Shown here piece by piece: positions 17,463 to 26,134 of a stretch of 64,000 bases of DNA. The first letter of the stretch is position 1; every line of letters begins with the position of its first letter. Location of the stretch: positions 124,001-188,000 of the forward strand of contig NZ_CANMCP010000004.1 in assembly GCF_947496385.1 (NCBI RefSeq). The letters run 5' to 3'. The DNA is from an uncultured Croceicoccus sp. (GTDB taxonomy: Bacteria; Pseudomonadota; Alphaproteobacteria; Sphingomonadales; Sphingomonadaceae). Position numbers and translations under genes: made by a program. Under the pieces are notes generated by a model. It ran no database searches and was not told the DNA's origin. It worked only from the letters and a program-made list of their open reading frames with translations.

Positions 17463-17956
17463 CCGGGCCGGAGCTTTTTCTCGTGGCTGCGCGGGCCGAC
17501 AACGGGGTGATCGGCATCGACAATCGCCTGCCGTGGCATATCCCGGCGGATCTCGCCCGGTTCAAGCGGCTGACCATGGGATCGCCGATGATCATGGGGC
17601 GCACGACTTTCGATTCGCTGCCCGGCATATTGCCCGGCCGGCGGCATATCGTGCTCACCCGTCAGGACGGCTGGCAGGCGGAGGACGACGATGTGGAGGT
17701 GGTCCACGATCTCGACGCCGCGATCCACCGCGCCAATGCCGCGCGCATCGCGGTAATCGGCGGAGCAGACGTGTTCGCGCAGGTCATGCCCCGCGCGCGC
17801 CGGATCGAACTCACCGAAGTGCATGCCGATTTTGCCGGCAATACGCACATGGCCGCGCCCGATCCCGCCGTATGGGAGGAAACCGCGCGGGAGGATCACG
17901 CGGCCGAGGGAAAACGCCCGGCCTACAGCTTCGTCACGCTGAAACGCCGGGGTTGA
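17459..17956 (+). CDS. folA: Dihydrofolate reductase
   Basis: A 165-aa NADPH-dependent reductase producing tetrahydrofolate for purine and thymidylate synthesis. The conserved N-terminus VAARADNGVIGIDNRLPWHI holds the Met20-type loop and the substrate-binding acidic residue nearby. MGRTTFDSLP and VIGGADVFAQ are the NADPH-binding blocks. The GTG start overlaps the purK stop (GTGA). Its place with purE/purK links one-carbon and purine supply. Confidence 0.95.
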   Translation: MTGPELFLVAARADNGVIGIDNRLPWHIPADLARFKRLTMGSPMIMGRTTFDSLPGILPGRRHIVLTRQDGWQAEDDDVEVVHDLDAAIHRANAARIAVIGGADVFAQVMPRARRIELTEVHADFAGNTHMAAPDPAVWEETAREDHAAEGKRPAYSFVTLKRRG

Positions 17957-17987
17957 GCGGCTCGCCCCGTTCCTGCACAGACGCGCG

Positions 17988-18914
17988 ATGATCCGCCTCG
18001 ACGCCCGTGAACCGATGCCCGACGCGCTTGCCGGCGCGACGATGGCGCTCGGCAATTTCGATGGGGTGCATTCGGGCCACCAGGCCGTGATCGGCACCGC
18101 CATCGCCGACGCGCGCGCAAATGGTCGCCCGGCGATCGTCGCCACCTTCGATCCGCACCCGGTCCGCTATTTTAAGCCCGACACGCCGCCCTTCCGCCTG
18201 ACCACGCTGGATCAGCGGGAAGAGCTTTTCGCCGCGCTCGGCGCCGATGCGATGGTGGTGTTCGCGTTCGACCGGGCGCTGGCCACCACCACGGCCGAGG
18301 ATTTCGTGGCCAACCTCCTCGCCAGCCGCCTCGCCGCCCGATGCGTCGTGACGGGAAGCGATTTCACCTTCGGCAGGGGGAGGCGCGGCGATGTCGCGGC
18401 GCTGCGCACGTTGGGCGCCACAGTGGGCATGGACGCGATCACGGTCGAACCCGTTACGAATGGCGAACAGATCGTATCGTCGAGCCGTATCCGCGAGGCT
18501 TTGACTGCCGGCGATCCCCGGCTCGCCGCCCGGCTGCTCACCCGTCCGTTCGCCGTGCGCGGCACGGTGCGGCACGGGGACAAGGTCGGGCGCACCATCG
18601 GCTATCCCACCGCCAATCTCGACCTCGGACAATATTTGCGTCCGCGATACGGCATTTACGCGGTGACCGGGCGGCTACCCGACGGGCGCGTTTTGCAGGG
18701 GGCGGCCAATGTCGGCATCCGCCCCAGCTTCGACCCGCCGAAGGAACTGCTCGAGCCTTTTTTCTTCGATTTCGCCGAAGACCTCTATGGTAAGGAGATC
18801 GAGGTCGCCTTTCACCATTTTCTCCGGCCGGAGGCGAAGTTCGACGATCTCGACGCGTTGGTCGCGCAAATGGCAAAGGATTGCGACCGGGCGCGCGCCT
18901 TGTTGAACGGGTGA
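17988..18914 (+). CDS. ribF: Bifunctional riboflavin kinase/FAD synthetase
   Basis: A 308-aa cytosolic enzyme making FMN and then FAD. The N-terminal nucleotidyltransferase domain (about 15-180) begins with LGNFDGVHSGHQ (residues 21-32) and contains SSSRIREAL. The C-terminal riboflavin kinase domain carries GRTIGYPTANL and the YGIYAV block. Order ribF-ileS-lspA is the same as in many Proteobacteria, including E. coli. Confidence 0.95.
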   Translation: MIRLDAREPMPDALAGATMALGNFDGVHSGHQAVIGTAIADARANGRPAIVATFDPHPVRYFKPDTPPFRLTTLDQREELFAALGADAMVVFAFDRALATTTAEDFVANLLASRLAARCVVTGSDFTFGRGRRGDVAALRTLGATVGMDAITVEPVTNGEQIVSSSRIREALTAGDPRLAARLLTRPFAVRGTVRHGDKVGRTIGYPTANLDLGQYLRPRYGIYAVTGRLPDGRVLQGAANVGIRPSFDPPKELLEPFFFDFAEDLYGKEIEVAFHHFLRPEAKFDDLDALVAQMAKDCDRARALLNG

Positions 18915-18975
18915 AGCGGGGCGCGACGTCGAACCGGCTTTATCCGCGCGCCATTTCGGTTTAACGCGCCGGACG

Positions 18976-21807
18976 ATGACCGAAAAGCGCGACTATAAAG
19001 ACACGGTGTTCCTGCCGAAGACCGATTTCCCCATGAAGGCCGGCCTTCCACAAAAGGAGCCGGGCATTCTGGCCGGGTGGCAGGATGCGAATCTCTACGA
19101 CACGTTGCGCGATGCGCGGCGCGGGCGGGAAAAATTCATCCTGCACGACGGCCCGCCCTATGCGAATGGGGACATGCATATCGGCCATGCGCTGAACCAT
19201 GTGTTGAAGGACATGGTCGTGCGCACGCAGACACTGCTGGGCAAGGACGCGCCCTATGTGCCGGGCTGGGACTGTCACGGGCTCCCGATCGAGTGGAAGG
19301 TCGAAGAGCAGTATCGCAAGAAGAAGAAGAACAAGGACGACGTTCCGCGCAAGGAATTCCGCGCCGAATGCCGCGCCTATGCGCAACACTGGGTCGATGT
19401 GCAGCGCGATCAGCTGAAACGGCTGGGCACGATGGCGGATTGGGACAAGCCCTATCTCACCATGGATTACGAGGCCGAGGCGACGATCGTCACCGAGCTG
19501 CTGAAATTCGCCGAATCGGGGCAATTGTACCGCGGCGCGAAGCCGGTGATGTGGTCGCCGGTTGAAAAGACCGCGCTCGCCGAGGCGGAGGTGGAGTATG
19601 AGGACATCACCTCGACGCAGATCGACGTGGCGTTCGAGATCGTGGAATCGCCGGTTGCGGAGCTCGTCGGTGCGCATGCGGTGATCTGGACGACGACGCC
19701 CTGGACGATTCCGGTGAACCAGGCTTTGGCGTTCGATCCCGACAGCGAATATGTGGCATTTCCTCACGAGGGTAAGCGCTACGTTTTCGGACGACGTCTC
19801 TACAGTCACATGGCGAAGGCGCTTGGCATCGAAGAAAGCGTTATTGTCGATTGGCTTGATAAGACGGTCGGTGAAGCCAAGCCGGACGAATGGCTGACAT
19901 CGGAAACGCTCGCCGGCACCAAGGTTCGCCACCCCATGTACCATCTCGGCGGGTTCTATGCCGAGCCGCGTCCGATGCTGCCCGGCGATTTCGTCACAAT
20001 GGATTCCGGCACCGGCCTCGTCCACATGTCGCCCGACCATGGCGAGGACGATTTCGAGCTGTGCAAGGCCTATGGCATCAATCCGAAATTCGTGGTCGAG
20101 GCCGATGGCCGCTATCGCGAGGACTGGCTCTGGCTGCCGCGCACGGACGAACGCAGCGCATCGGTCATCAATCCGAAGTTCAACGCCCCCGACGGCCCGA
20201 TCTGTTCGGATTTGCGCGATGCCGGTGCCCTTCTTTCGGTCGGAAGCTACGAACATTCCTACCCGCATAGCTGGCGCTCGAAAGCGAAGATCATCTATCG
20301 TTGCACGCCGCAATGGTTCGTGCCGATGGACAGGGAGCGCGCCGACGGCACCACGCTGCGCGCGACCGCTCTGACCGCATTGGACGACACCCGGTTCGTT
20401 CCGGCCAAGGGTCGTAACCGTATCGGTTCGATGGTGGCCAACCGGCCTGACTGGGTGCTGTCGCGTCAACGCGCATGGGGCGTGCCGATCACGCTGTTCG
20501 TGAATCGCGAAACCGGCGAATATCTCGTCGATCCGGCCGTCAACGCACGTATCGTGGCGGCCATTCGCGAAAACGGCGTCGATGGCTGGGACGAGGAAAA
20601 CGCAGCCGCCCTGCTCGGTCCCGATTACGATCTCGACGATTACGAGCGGGTTGCCGATATTCTCGACGTGTGGTTCGACAGCGGGTGCACCCATTCCTTC
20701 GTCCTGGAATCGGGCAAATGGCCGGATCTCACCTGGCCCGCCGATCTCTATCTGGAGGGGAGCGACCAGCATCGTGGCTGGTTCCAGTCGTCCCTGCTCG
20801 AAAGCTGCGGCACGCGGGGCCGTGCGCCCTATGACGCGGTGCTGACCCATGGCTTTACCATGGATGGCAAGGGCGAAAAAATGTCCAAGTCGAAGGGCAA
20901 CACGATCAGCCCGCTCGACCTGATGCGCGATTACGGCGCCGACATCATCCGCCTGTGGGCGCTTTCGGTCGATTATACCGAGGATCACCGCATCGGTCCC
21001 GAAATCCTGAAGGGTGTCGGGGATCAGTATCGCCGCCTGCGCAACACGTTCCGCTACCTGCTCGGCGCGTTGTCCGATTATGCGGAGGAAGAGGCGCTGC
21101 CCGTGTCCGAATTGCCGGAGCTGGAACGATACGTTCTCGCGCTGTTGGCGAAGCTGGATGCGAAAATGCGCCGGGCGGTCGATGATTTCGAGTTCAACGA
21201 TTACAACCGGGCGCTCGTCGATTTCTGTAACGAGGATCTCTCCGCGTTCTTCTTCGATATTCGCAAGGACAGCCTGTATTGCGACGCGCCGACCGATACG
21301 CGCCGCCGCGCCTATCGCACCGTGCTGGACATGCTGTTCCACGCGCTGGTGCGCTATGCCGCGCCGGTGCTGGTCTTCACGGCGGAGGAGGTGTGGCAGA
21401 CCCGCTTCCCCGACGAGGACAGCGTGCATCTGCTCGAATGGCCCGGAATCGATCCGGCATGGGACGATGCCGCGCTGTGCGAACGCTGGGCCGCGTTGCG
21501 TGAATTGCGCGAGGACGTGAACGAGGCGATCGAACCGCTCCGCCGGGAAAAGACCATCCGATCCAGCCTCGCCGCAGAGGTCCGCGTGCCCGCCGATGCG
21601 GTGCCCGCCGGATTTGACGATGGCGATCTTGCCGAATTGTTCATCACCGCGACAGTGGAACGCGGGCAGGACGACGCTGTGCAGATCACGCCCACCGACA
21701 TGGCCAAGTGCGGCCGTTGCTGGCGCCATCTTCCCGATATGGCGGAAGACGGCGACCTTTGCGCGCGCTGTGACGACGTGGTCGGCGATACGGAGGATGC
21801 CGCGTGA
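18976..21807 (+). CDS. ileS: Isoleucyl-tRNA synthetase
   Basis: A 943-aa class I synthetase charging tRNA-Ile, with an editing domain that removes mischarged valine. HIGH is at residues 68-71, the WTTTPWTIP segment marks the editing (CP1) domain near 235-245, and KMSKS is at about 635-639. A C-terminal zinc finger, CGRCW followed by CARCDD, lies at about 912-935, as in the bacterial zinc-dependent type. Its TGA overlaps the GTG start of lspA. Confidence 0.98.
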   Translation: MTEKRDYKDTVFLPKTDFPMKAGLPQKEPGILAGWQDANLYDTLRDARRGREKFILHDGPPYANGDMHIGHALNHVLKDMVVRTQTLLGKDAPYVPGWDCHGLPIEWKVEEQYRKKKKNKDDVPRKEFRAECRAYAQHWVDVQRDQLKRLGTMADWDKPYLTMDYEAEATIVTELLKFAESGQLYRGAKPVMWSPVEKTALAEAEVEYEDITSTQIDVAFEIVESPVAELVGAHAVIWTTTPWTIPVNQALAFDPDSEYVAFPHEGKRYVFGRRLYSHMAKALGIEESVIVDWLDKTVGEAKPDEWLTSETLAGTKVRHPMYHLGGFYAEPRPMLPGDFVTMDSGTGLVHMSPDHGEDDFELCKAYGINPKFVVEADGRYREDWLWLPRTDERSASVINPKFNAPDGPICSDLRDAGALLSVGSYEHSYPHSWRSKAKIIYRCTPQWFVPMDRERADGTTLRATALTALDDTRFVPAKGRNRIGSMVANRPDWVLSRQRAWGVPITLFVNRETGEYLVDPAVNARIVAAIRENGVDGWDEENAAALLGPDYDLDDYERVADILDVWFDSGCTHSFVLESGKWPDLTWPADLYLEGSDQHRGWFQSSLLESCGTRGRAPYDAVLTHGFTMDGKGEKMSKSKGNTISPLDLMRDYGADIIRLWALSVDYTEDHRIGPEILKGVGDQYRRLRNTFRYLLGALSDYAEEEALPVSELPELERYVLALLAKLDAKMRRAVDDFEFNDYNRALVDFCNEDLSAFFFDIRKDSLYCDAPTDTRRRAYRTVLDMLFHALVRYAAPVLVFTAEEVWQTRFPDEDSVHLLEWPGIDPAWDDAALCERWAALRELREDVNEAIEPLRREKTIRSSLAAEVRVPADAVPAGFDDGDLAELFITATVERGQDDAVQITPTDMAKCGRCWRHLPDMAEDGDLCARCDDVVGDTEDAA

Positions 21808-22328
21808 CGCAGGCGCCTGTGCAGTCTGTCTGGCGCCACCGGACCACCGGCCTTGCCATCGCAGCCGGGATCGCGCTCGTCGATCAGCTGGTGAAGCTCT
21901 GGCTGCTTGGCCCGATGCGGCTGCGCGAACGCGGGGTGATCGACATCGTGTCGTTCTTCGACCTGCGCTATGCCGAAAATCGCGGCATATCCTATGGTTT
22001 CCTGACCGCCGACAGCCTGGAGAGCCGGATCCTGCTGTTCGGGATGACCGGGTTGATCGCGCTGGGCGTGCTGATCTGGATGCTGCGGGAAAAGCGGTTC
22101 GGCGATATTGTCGCGCTGGCGCTCGTGCTCGGCGGGGCGGTCGGTAATATCATCGACCGACTGCGCTTTACCTTCGTGGTCGATTATGCCGATCTGCACT
22201 TCGGCACGTTTCGCCCCTTTGCCATTTTCAACCTTGCCGATGCGGCGATTACAGGCGGCGTGGTTTTGCTGCTCGCCCGCTCGCTGCTAATACGGGACAA
22301 GCCGGAGGACAGCGCGGCGGCCGCATGA
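21804..22328 (+). CDS. lspA: Lipoprotein signal peptidase (signal peptidase II)
   Basis: A 174-aa inner-membrane aspartyl protease that cleaves diacylated prolipoproteins before the lipobox cysteine. Four hydrophobic helices are visible. The catalytic aspartates are Asp118 in GNIIDR and Asp146 in FNLADA. The GTG start overlaps the ileS stop (GTGA). The next gene encodes a lipoprotein that this enzyme should process. Confidence 0.95.
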   Translation: MTQAPVQSVWRHRTTGLAIAAGIALVDQLVKLWLLGPMRLRERGVIDIVSFFDLRYAENRGISYGFLTADSLESRILLFGMTGLIALGVLIWMLREKRFGDIVALALVLGGAVGNIIDRLRFTFVVDYADLHFGTFRPFAIFNLADAAITGGVVLLLARSLLIRDKPEDSAAAA

Positions 22329-22384
22329 TGGCCTGCCGCGTCGCTTATTCACAACTGGCCGCCACGGCCCGGAGACGATACCCA

Positions 22385-22798
22385 ATGCGCAAATTTTCCG
22401 CTCTCGCCGTTCTGGCCGCGCTGCCCATGCTGGGCGGTTGCGGTGCCGGACTGAACCTGTTCGACCGCGATGCCCCGGACGAGATGATCGTCGCGCGACA
22501 GGCGCCGCTGGCTCTCCCGCCAGATTTCACGCTCACCCCGCCCGAACCCGGCGCCCCCCGCCCGCAGGACCCGTCGAGCAGTCAGCAGGCGTTGGAAGCG
22601 ATGTTCGGCGGCCCGGCGAGCCGGAGCGGCGTGGAAAGCACGGCGATCTCGCGCGCCGGCGCGTCCGATGCGGGCATCCGCTCCTCGGTCGGGGATACGG
22701 CCACGAACACGGTCGACAAGGGCGTCGTCACCCGCGACATCATCGCCGCGCCGCAGGGCGACGGCGGCGAGGCGCAGGCGGTCATTCCCGAAGGCTGA
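22385..22798 (+). CDS. DUF3035-type putative lipoprotein
   Basis: A 137-aa protein with a lipoprotein signal (MRKFSALAVLAALPMLGGC, lipobox cysteine at 19). A Pro-rich segment with the family hallmark PLALPPDFTLTPPEPGAPRP follows. DUF3035 proteins are widespread in alphaproteobacteria next to lspA, and their role is unknown. The ATG at 22385 has GGAGA nine bases upstream and gives a compact signal sequence. It is probably cotranscribed with ileS-lspA. Confidence 0.85.
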   Translation: MRKFSALAVLAALPMLGGCGAGLNLFDRDAPDEMIVARQAPLALPPDFTLTPPEPGAPRPQDPSSSQQALEAMFGGPASRSGVESTAISRAGASDAGIRSSVGDTATNTVDKGVVTRDIIAAPQGDGGEAQAVIPEG

Positions 22799-22811
22799 TC
22801 GATGGCATGAT

Positions 22812-22835
22812 GTCCGGCGGGCGGTTCCGCCGGAC
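22812..22835. terminator. Hairpin between convergent genes
   Basis: A 9-bp perfect stem, GTCCGGCGG with CCGCCGGAC, and a 6-nt loop fill most of the 42-bp gap between the convergent DUF3035 and CBS-protein genes. It is probably a bidirectional terminator, although no clear T-run follows on either strand. Confidence 0.6.
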
Positions 22836-22840
22836 CTTGC

Positions 22841-24181
22841 TCACACCTCGCCCGGATCGCCGTCCGACATCGCGTCGGGCGGCGCGGGCACTTCGCAGCT
22901 GACCAGCAGCTTGTCGATGCGGCGCCCGTCCATGCCGACGATTTCGAAGCGCCAGCCCTGATCCGTGAAATGCTCACCCTCTGTCGGCAGGCGCTTCATC
23001 ACCCAGAGCGTGAATCCCGCCAGCGTGGCGAATTCGCGATCCTCCGGCACCTCGATGCCGAGAAATTCGGGCAGGCGGTCCACCGGCAATGCGCCGGACA
23101 GCAGCAGCGACCCGTCCTCGCGCTCCACCACCATCGGATCGTCGCCCTCGTCCGCGTGGCTCACGAAATGCCCCACCAGCGCGGACAGCAGGTCGGCCGG
23201 CGTCACGATCCCCTCGAACTGCCCATATTCGTCGTGCACCAGCGCCATGGCGACGTCGCCGCGCTGCATGATGCGCAGCGCGTCGAGCGCATCGACCTGG
23301 TCCGGGATCACCTCCGCCTTGCGCATGATGCGGGAGATATTGGGACGGCGTCCTTTCATCAGCACGGCCATCGCCTCGCGCACCTTGATGACGCCGATGA
23401 TGTTTTCAACCGACCCCTGCCCCACCGGGAGCAGCGAATGCGGCGATCTGTTGATGACGGCGCGCAGATCGTCGATGCTCGCCCGCCGGTCGACCCAGTC
23501 GATCTCGGTCCGCGGCGTCATCAGCTCGCGCACCGGACGGTCCGACAGGCGCAGCACCTCCGACATGATGGTGCGCTCGGCCTCCTCGATCGCGCCGGAC
23601 CGCGTCGCCTCCGATATGATGAGGTGAAGCTCGTCTGCGGTGACACCCGATTCGCCGCTTCCCCGCAGGCCGAGCAGGCGCAGCAGCACATCCGTCGAGC
23701 GGTCGAGCAACCACACCAGCGGCAGCGCGATCCGCGCCAGCAACGCCATCAGCGGCGCGGTCAGCATCGCGATCCGCTCCCGCCCGCGCAGCGCGATCTG
23801 TTTCGGCACCAGCTCGCCCACGATCAGGCTGAGATAGGTGGTGAGCGCGATGACGAGGATGAAACCCGCCTCGTCCGCGATATTCGCCGGAATGCCGAGC
23901 AGGGCCAGCCGCTCCCCGACCGGATCGCCGAGACTCGCCCCGGAATAGGCACCCGCGACAATCCCGATCAGCGTGATGCCGATCTGCACCGTGGACAGGA
24001 ACTTGCCCGAATCGCTGGCCAGCGAAAGCGCGACGCGCGCCGACTTGCTGCCCTCCTGCGCCATCCGACCGAGCCGGGCCGGGCGTGCCGACACGATTGC
24101 GAGTTCCGACATGGAGAACACACCGTTGAGCAGGATCAGCCCGACGATGATGAGAAGATCAGTCCAGGGGAAGGGGGACAA
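22841..24181 (-). CDS. CNNM/CorC (TlyC-like) membrane protein with CBS pair
   Basis: A 446-aa protein of the hemolysin-C/CorC family, thought to take part in Mg2+ or Co2+ homeostasis. Domains are an N-terminal DUF21/CNNM membrane region (about 1-190, starting WTDLLIIVGLILLNG and including NGVFSMSELAIVSARPARL), a CBS pair (about 210-330, with VRELMTPRTEIDW), and a C-terminal CorC_HlyC domain (about 345-430). A TTG at 24181 is proposed: AAGG lies eight bases upstream and the first membrane helix follows directly. The frame stays open upstream, but that extension is Arg-rich and unlike the family. Members are often called hemolysins on weak evidence. Confidence 0.88.
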   Translation of the reverse strand: MSPFPWTDLLIIVGLILLNGVFSMSELAIVSARPARLGRMAQEGSKSARVALSLASDSGKFLSTVQIGITLIGIVAGAYSGASLGDPVGERLALLGIPANIADEAGFILVIALTTYLSLIVGELVPKQIALRGRERIAMLTAPLMALLARIALPLVWLLDRSTDVLLRLLGLRGSGESGVTADELHLIISEATRSGAIEEAERTIMSEVLRLSDRPVRELMTPRTEIDWVDRRASIDDLRAVINRSPHSLLPVGQGSVENIIGVIKVREAMAVLMKGRRPNISRIMRKAEVIPDQVDALDALRIMQRGDVAMALVHDEYGQFEGIVTPADLLSALVGHFVSHADEGDDPMVVEREDGSLLLSGALPVDRLPEFLGIEVPEDREFATLAGFTLWVMKRLPTEGEHFTDQGWRFEIVGMDGRRIDKLLVSCEVPAPPDAMSDGDPGEV

Positions 24182-24304
24182 GCCGGGCGCCTTTGGCCAG
24201 AACGGGGGTGGAATTCGGAATTCGGGTGATAGCGCCCTTTCCCCCCGCGCGGCAAGCGCCGCGATGGCGGTCGCGATACGGAACCGGGCGCATGTTCCGC
24301 GCGT

Positions 24305-24310
24305 TATAAT
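24305..24310 (+). promoter_or_regulatory. Possible -10 element upstream of the OmpA-type lipoprotein gene
   Basis: A perfect TATAAT lies 77 bp before the ATG at 24387, in the 205-bp divergent region between the CBS protein and the OmpA-type lipoprotein. No good -35 is present at 16-18 bp, so the assignment is tentative. Confidence 0.3.
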
Positions 24311-24386
24311 TGCCAATAGTCGCCCGAACCAATTTTTCGAAGATGTTGTCACTCAACCGCCCGGGCGCGTCAAAGAGGATATTTAC

Positions 24387-25064
24387 ATGGCCAAACGCTA
24401 TTTCACCACCGCCGTTGCCGCTGTGTCGCTGATCGGTCTTGCCGGCTGCGTTACCGATCCCAACACCGGGGAGCAGAAGGTTTCCCGCACCGTTCTGGGC
24501 ACTGCGGGCGGCGCGGCGGCGGGCTATTTGCTCGGTGGGATCATCGGCGGAAAGACCGCGCGCATCATCGGCGCGGGCGTGGGCGGCGTGGCCGGCGGCG
24601 CGGTGGGCTACACCATGGATCAGCAGATCAAGGAATTGCGCGAACAGACCGCCGGCACCGGTGTCGACGTGCGCGAGGACGGCGATTCGATCCTCGTGAA
24701 CCTGCCGAACGGCGTGACCTTTCCCGTCGACAGCTACACGATTCAGCCGCAGTTCCGCAGTACGCTGGATTCGATCGCGCAATCGCTGCGCACCTATCCC
24801 AACAGCCTGATCGACGTGTACGGCTATACCGATTCGACCGGCTCCGACAGCTATAACCTGCAATTGTCGAAGCAGCGCGCCGAGGCCGTCGCGAACTACC
24901 TCATACAGCAGGGCGTACCTGCGGCCCGCATCGCGTCGCAGGGATTTGGTGAGACGAATTTCGTCGCATCGAACGACACCGAGGCTGGCCGCGCGCAGAA
25001 CCGCCGCGTCGAGCTGAAGATCATTCCCATCAGCCAGGAAGAAGTCGACGCCGCGCGCAACTGA
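24387..25064 (+). CDS. OmpA-family outer-membrane lipoprotein with glycine zipper
   Basis: A 225-aa envelope protein. The lipoprotein signal ends at GLAGC (Cys21). A Gly/Ala-rich glycine-zipper membrane-interacting segment spans about 38-75. An OmpA C-terminal peptidoglycan-binding domain covers about 105-215, with DVYGYTDSTGSDSYN, LSKQRAEAVANYL and NRRVEL. It probably tethers the outer membrane to the cell wall, in the manner of Pal or YiaD. AGAGGA seven bases before the ATG at 24387 supports the start. Its 3' end faces the inositol-phosphatase-type gene, with 15 bp between. Confidence 0.92.
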   Translation: MAKRYFTTAVAAVSLIGLAGCVTDPNTGEQKVSRTVLGTAGGAAAGYLLGGIIGGKTARIIGAGVGGVAGGAVGYTMDQQIKELREQTAGTGVDVREDGDSILVNLPNGVTFPVDSYTIQPQFRSTLDSIAQSLRTYPNSLIDVYGYTDSTGSDSYNLQLSKQRAEAVANYLIQQGVPAARIASQGFGETNFVASNDTEAGRAQNRRVELKIIPISQEEVDAARN

Positions 25065-25079
25065 TCGCGGGCATTTCCG

Positions 25080-25874
25080 TTACGAAGGGCGGGCCCCGGC
25101 AGACAGCCGGTCGGCCCGCTCCTTTATATGGGCGAGTGCGGGGGCATGGATACCGGGCGCAGTGACCAGCGCGCCGAACGCCCGCGGGTCGCGCTTGTTA
25201 TAGGCAAAGGGCTGGCCAAAGGCGTCGGTGACGATGGCGCCCGCCTCTCTTGCAATAAGACCGGCGGCGCCGATGTCCCATTCATAGCCCCAGCGCAGCG
25301 TCGCGACGAGATCCGCCTCCCCCGCCGCGACCATCGCGATACGCAGCGCGATGCTGTTGGGCTTGTCGACCATGGTGAAGATCCGGTCGATCTTGGGCAG
25401 CGCATCGACGGGAACCCGCGCACCGACAAGCGATTCGCGCCGCCGCACGCGCAGGGCCGCCCCGTTGCGCGTCGCCCCCTTCCCCGCCTCCGCAGACCAT
25501 GATTCGCCGCGTGCCGGGGCCTGCAATCGGGCGAGGAGCGAGCGGCCCGCGCTGACCAAGGCGACGGAAATGGCCCATCCGCTTCGCCCGCGCAGGAAAT
25601 CGCGCGTGCCGTCGATCGGATCGACCAGCCAGATCAGACCATCGGCGATGCGATCGGGCGCATCGGCCGTTTCCTCCGAAAGCCAGCCCGCCGCGGGAAG
25701 CAGGCGCGCCAGTTCCTCCCGCAAGAAAGCGTTTACGGCGATATCGGCCGCGCAAACCGGTGTATTATCGTCCTTTTTCCAGCGTTCCGGCGCATGGCCG
25801 GCCCCCGGCCACATGGCCATGGCGATACCGCCTGCCTCCTCCATGATCCGGTCGAGGCGCGTCTGGTCGATCAT
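25080..25874 (-). CDS. Inositol monophosphatase/CysQ-type phosphatase
   Basis: A 264-aa Mg2+-dependent, Li+-sensitive-type phosphatase. Metal ligands are visible as Glu67-Glu68 (LSEETAD), D85-P-I-D88-G-T in WLVDPIDGTRDF, and Asp200 in EWDIGAAGLI. Sequence alone does not separate inositol monophosphatase from 3'(2'),5'-bisphosphate nucleotidase (CysQ) or histidinol-phosphatase activity. It stands alone between convergent and divergent neighbours. Confidence 0.88.
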   Translation of the reverse strand: MIDQTRLDRIMEEAGGIAMAMWPGAGHAPERWKKDDNTPVCAADIAVNAFLREELARLLPAAGWLSEETADAPDRIADGLIWLVDPIDGTRDFLRGRSGWAISVALVSAGRSLLARLQAPARGESWSAEAGKGATRNGAALRVRRRESLVGARVPVDALPKIDRIFTMVDKPNSIALRIAMVAAGEADLVATLRWGYEWDIGAAGLIAREAGAIVTDAFGQPFAYNKRDPRAFGALVTAPGIHAPALAHIKERADRLSAGARPS

Positions 25875-26134
25875 AGGCGTTCTGCATTCGCTTTTGTCAT
25901 CATTCGCCCCTTATCGTCCGGCGTTGAACATGGCGCCGCCAGCCTTCCACTCTTTGCAATCGCATCGCATTTGCGCATTGCGCCCTCACCAAAGCGGCAG
26001 CAGCCCTTTTCAAGCGTGCAATGCTATGCTTTACGCAAATGCAAAATGCGAGCCATGGCTGCAAAATGCGGGACATGGATGCAAAAAGCGGGCAACCGCG
26101 CCATCAGACTCACTCTAGACGATAGGGACCGTCC
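25875..26134. other. 260-bp region upstream of sucC rich in TTTGC/GCAAA motifs
   Basis: This divergent gap between the phosphatase gene and sucC holds TTTGCAA at 25953-25959, ATTTGCGCATTGCG beginning at 25969, and GCAAATGCAAAATGCG just before and within the tandem repeats at 26041-26100. It is clearly more AT-rich than its surroundings. The density of related half-sites suggests binding of a regulator, but I cannot name it. Confidence 0.45.
26041..26100. repeat. Three 20-bp tandem repeat units upstream of sucC
   Basis: Units at 26041-26060, 26061-26080 and 26081-26100 each begin GCAAAA. The first two share GCAAAATGCG and continue with CATGG; the third diverges after GCAAAAAGCGGG. The array ends 34 bp before the sucC ATG. 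The 20-bp period (about two DNA turns) would place bound proteins on the same face of the helix. Confidence 0.65.

Noticed and set aside
18961-21729. A 922-codon frame opposite ileS
   Set aside because: It mirrors the ileS coding region codon by codon and has no recognisable protein features.
22841-24181. Hemolysin
   Set aside because: The TlyC/CorC family is named hemolysin by history; the DUF21-CBS-CorC layout points to metal homeostasis.
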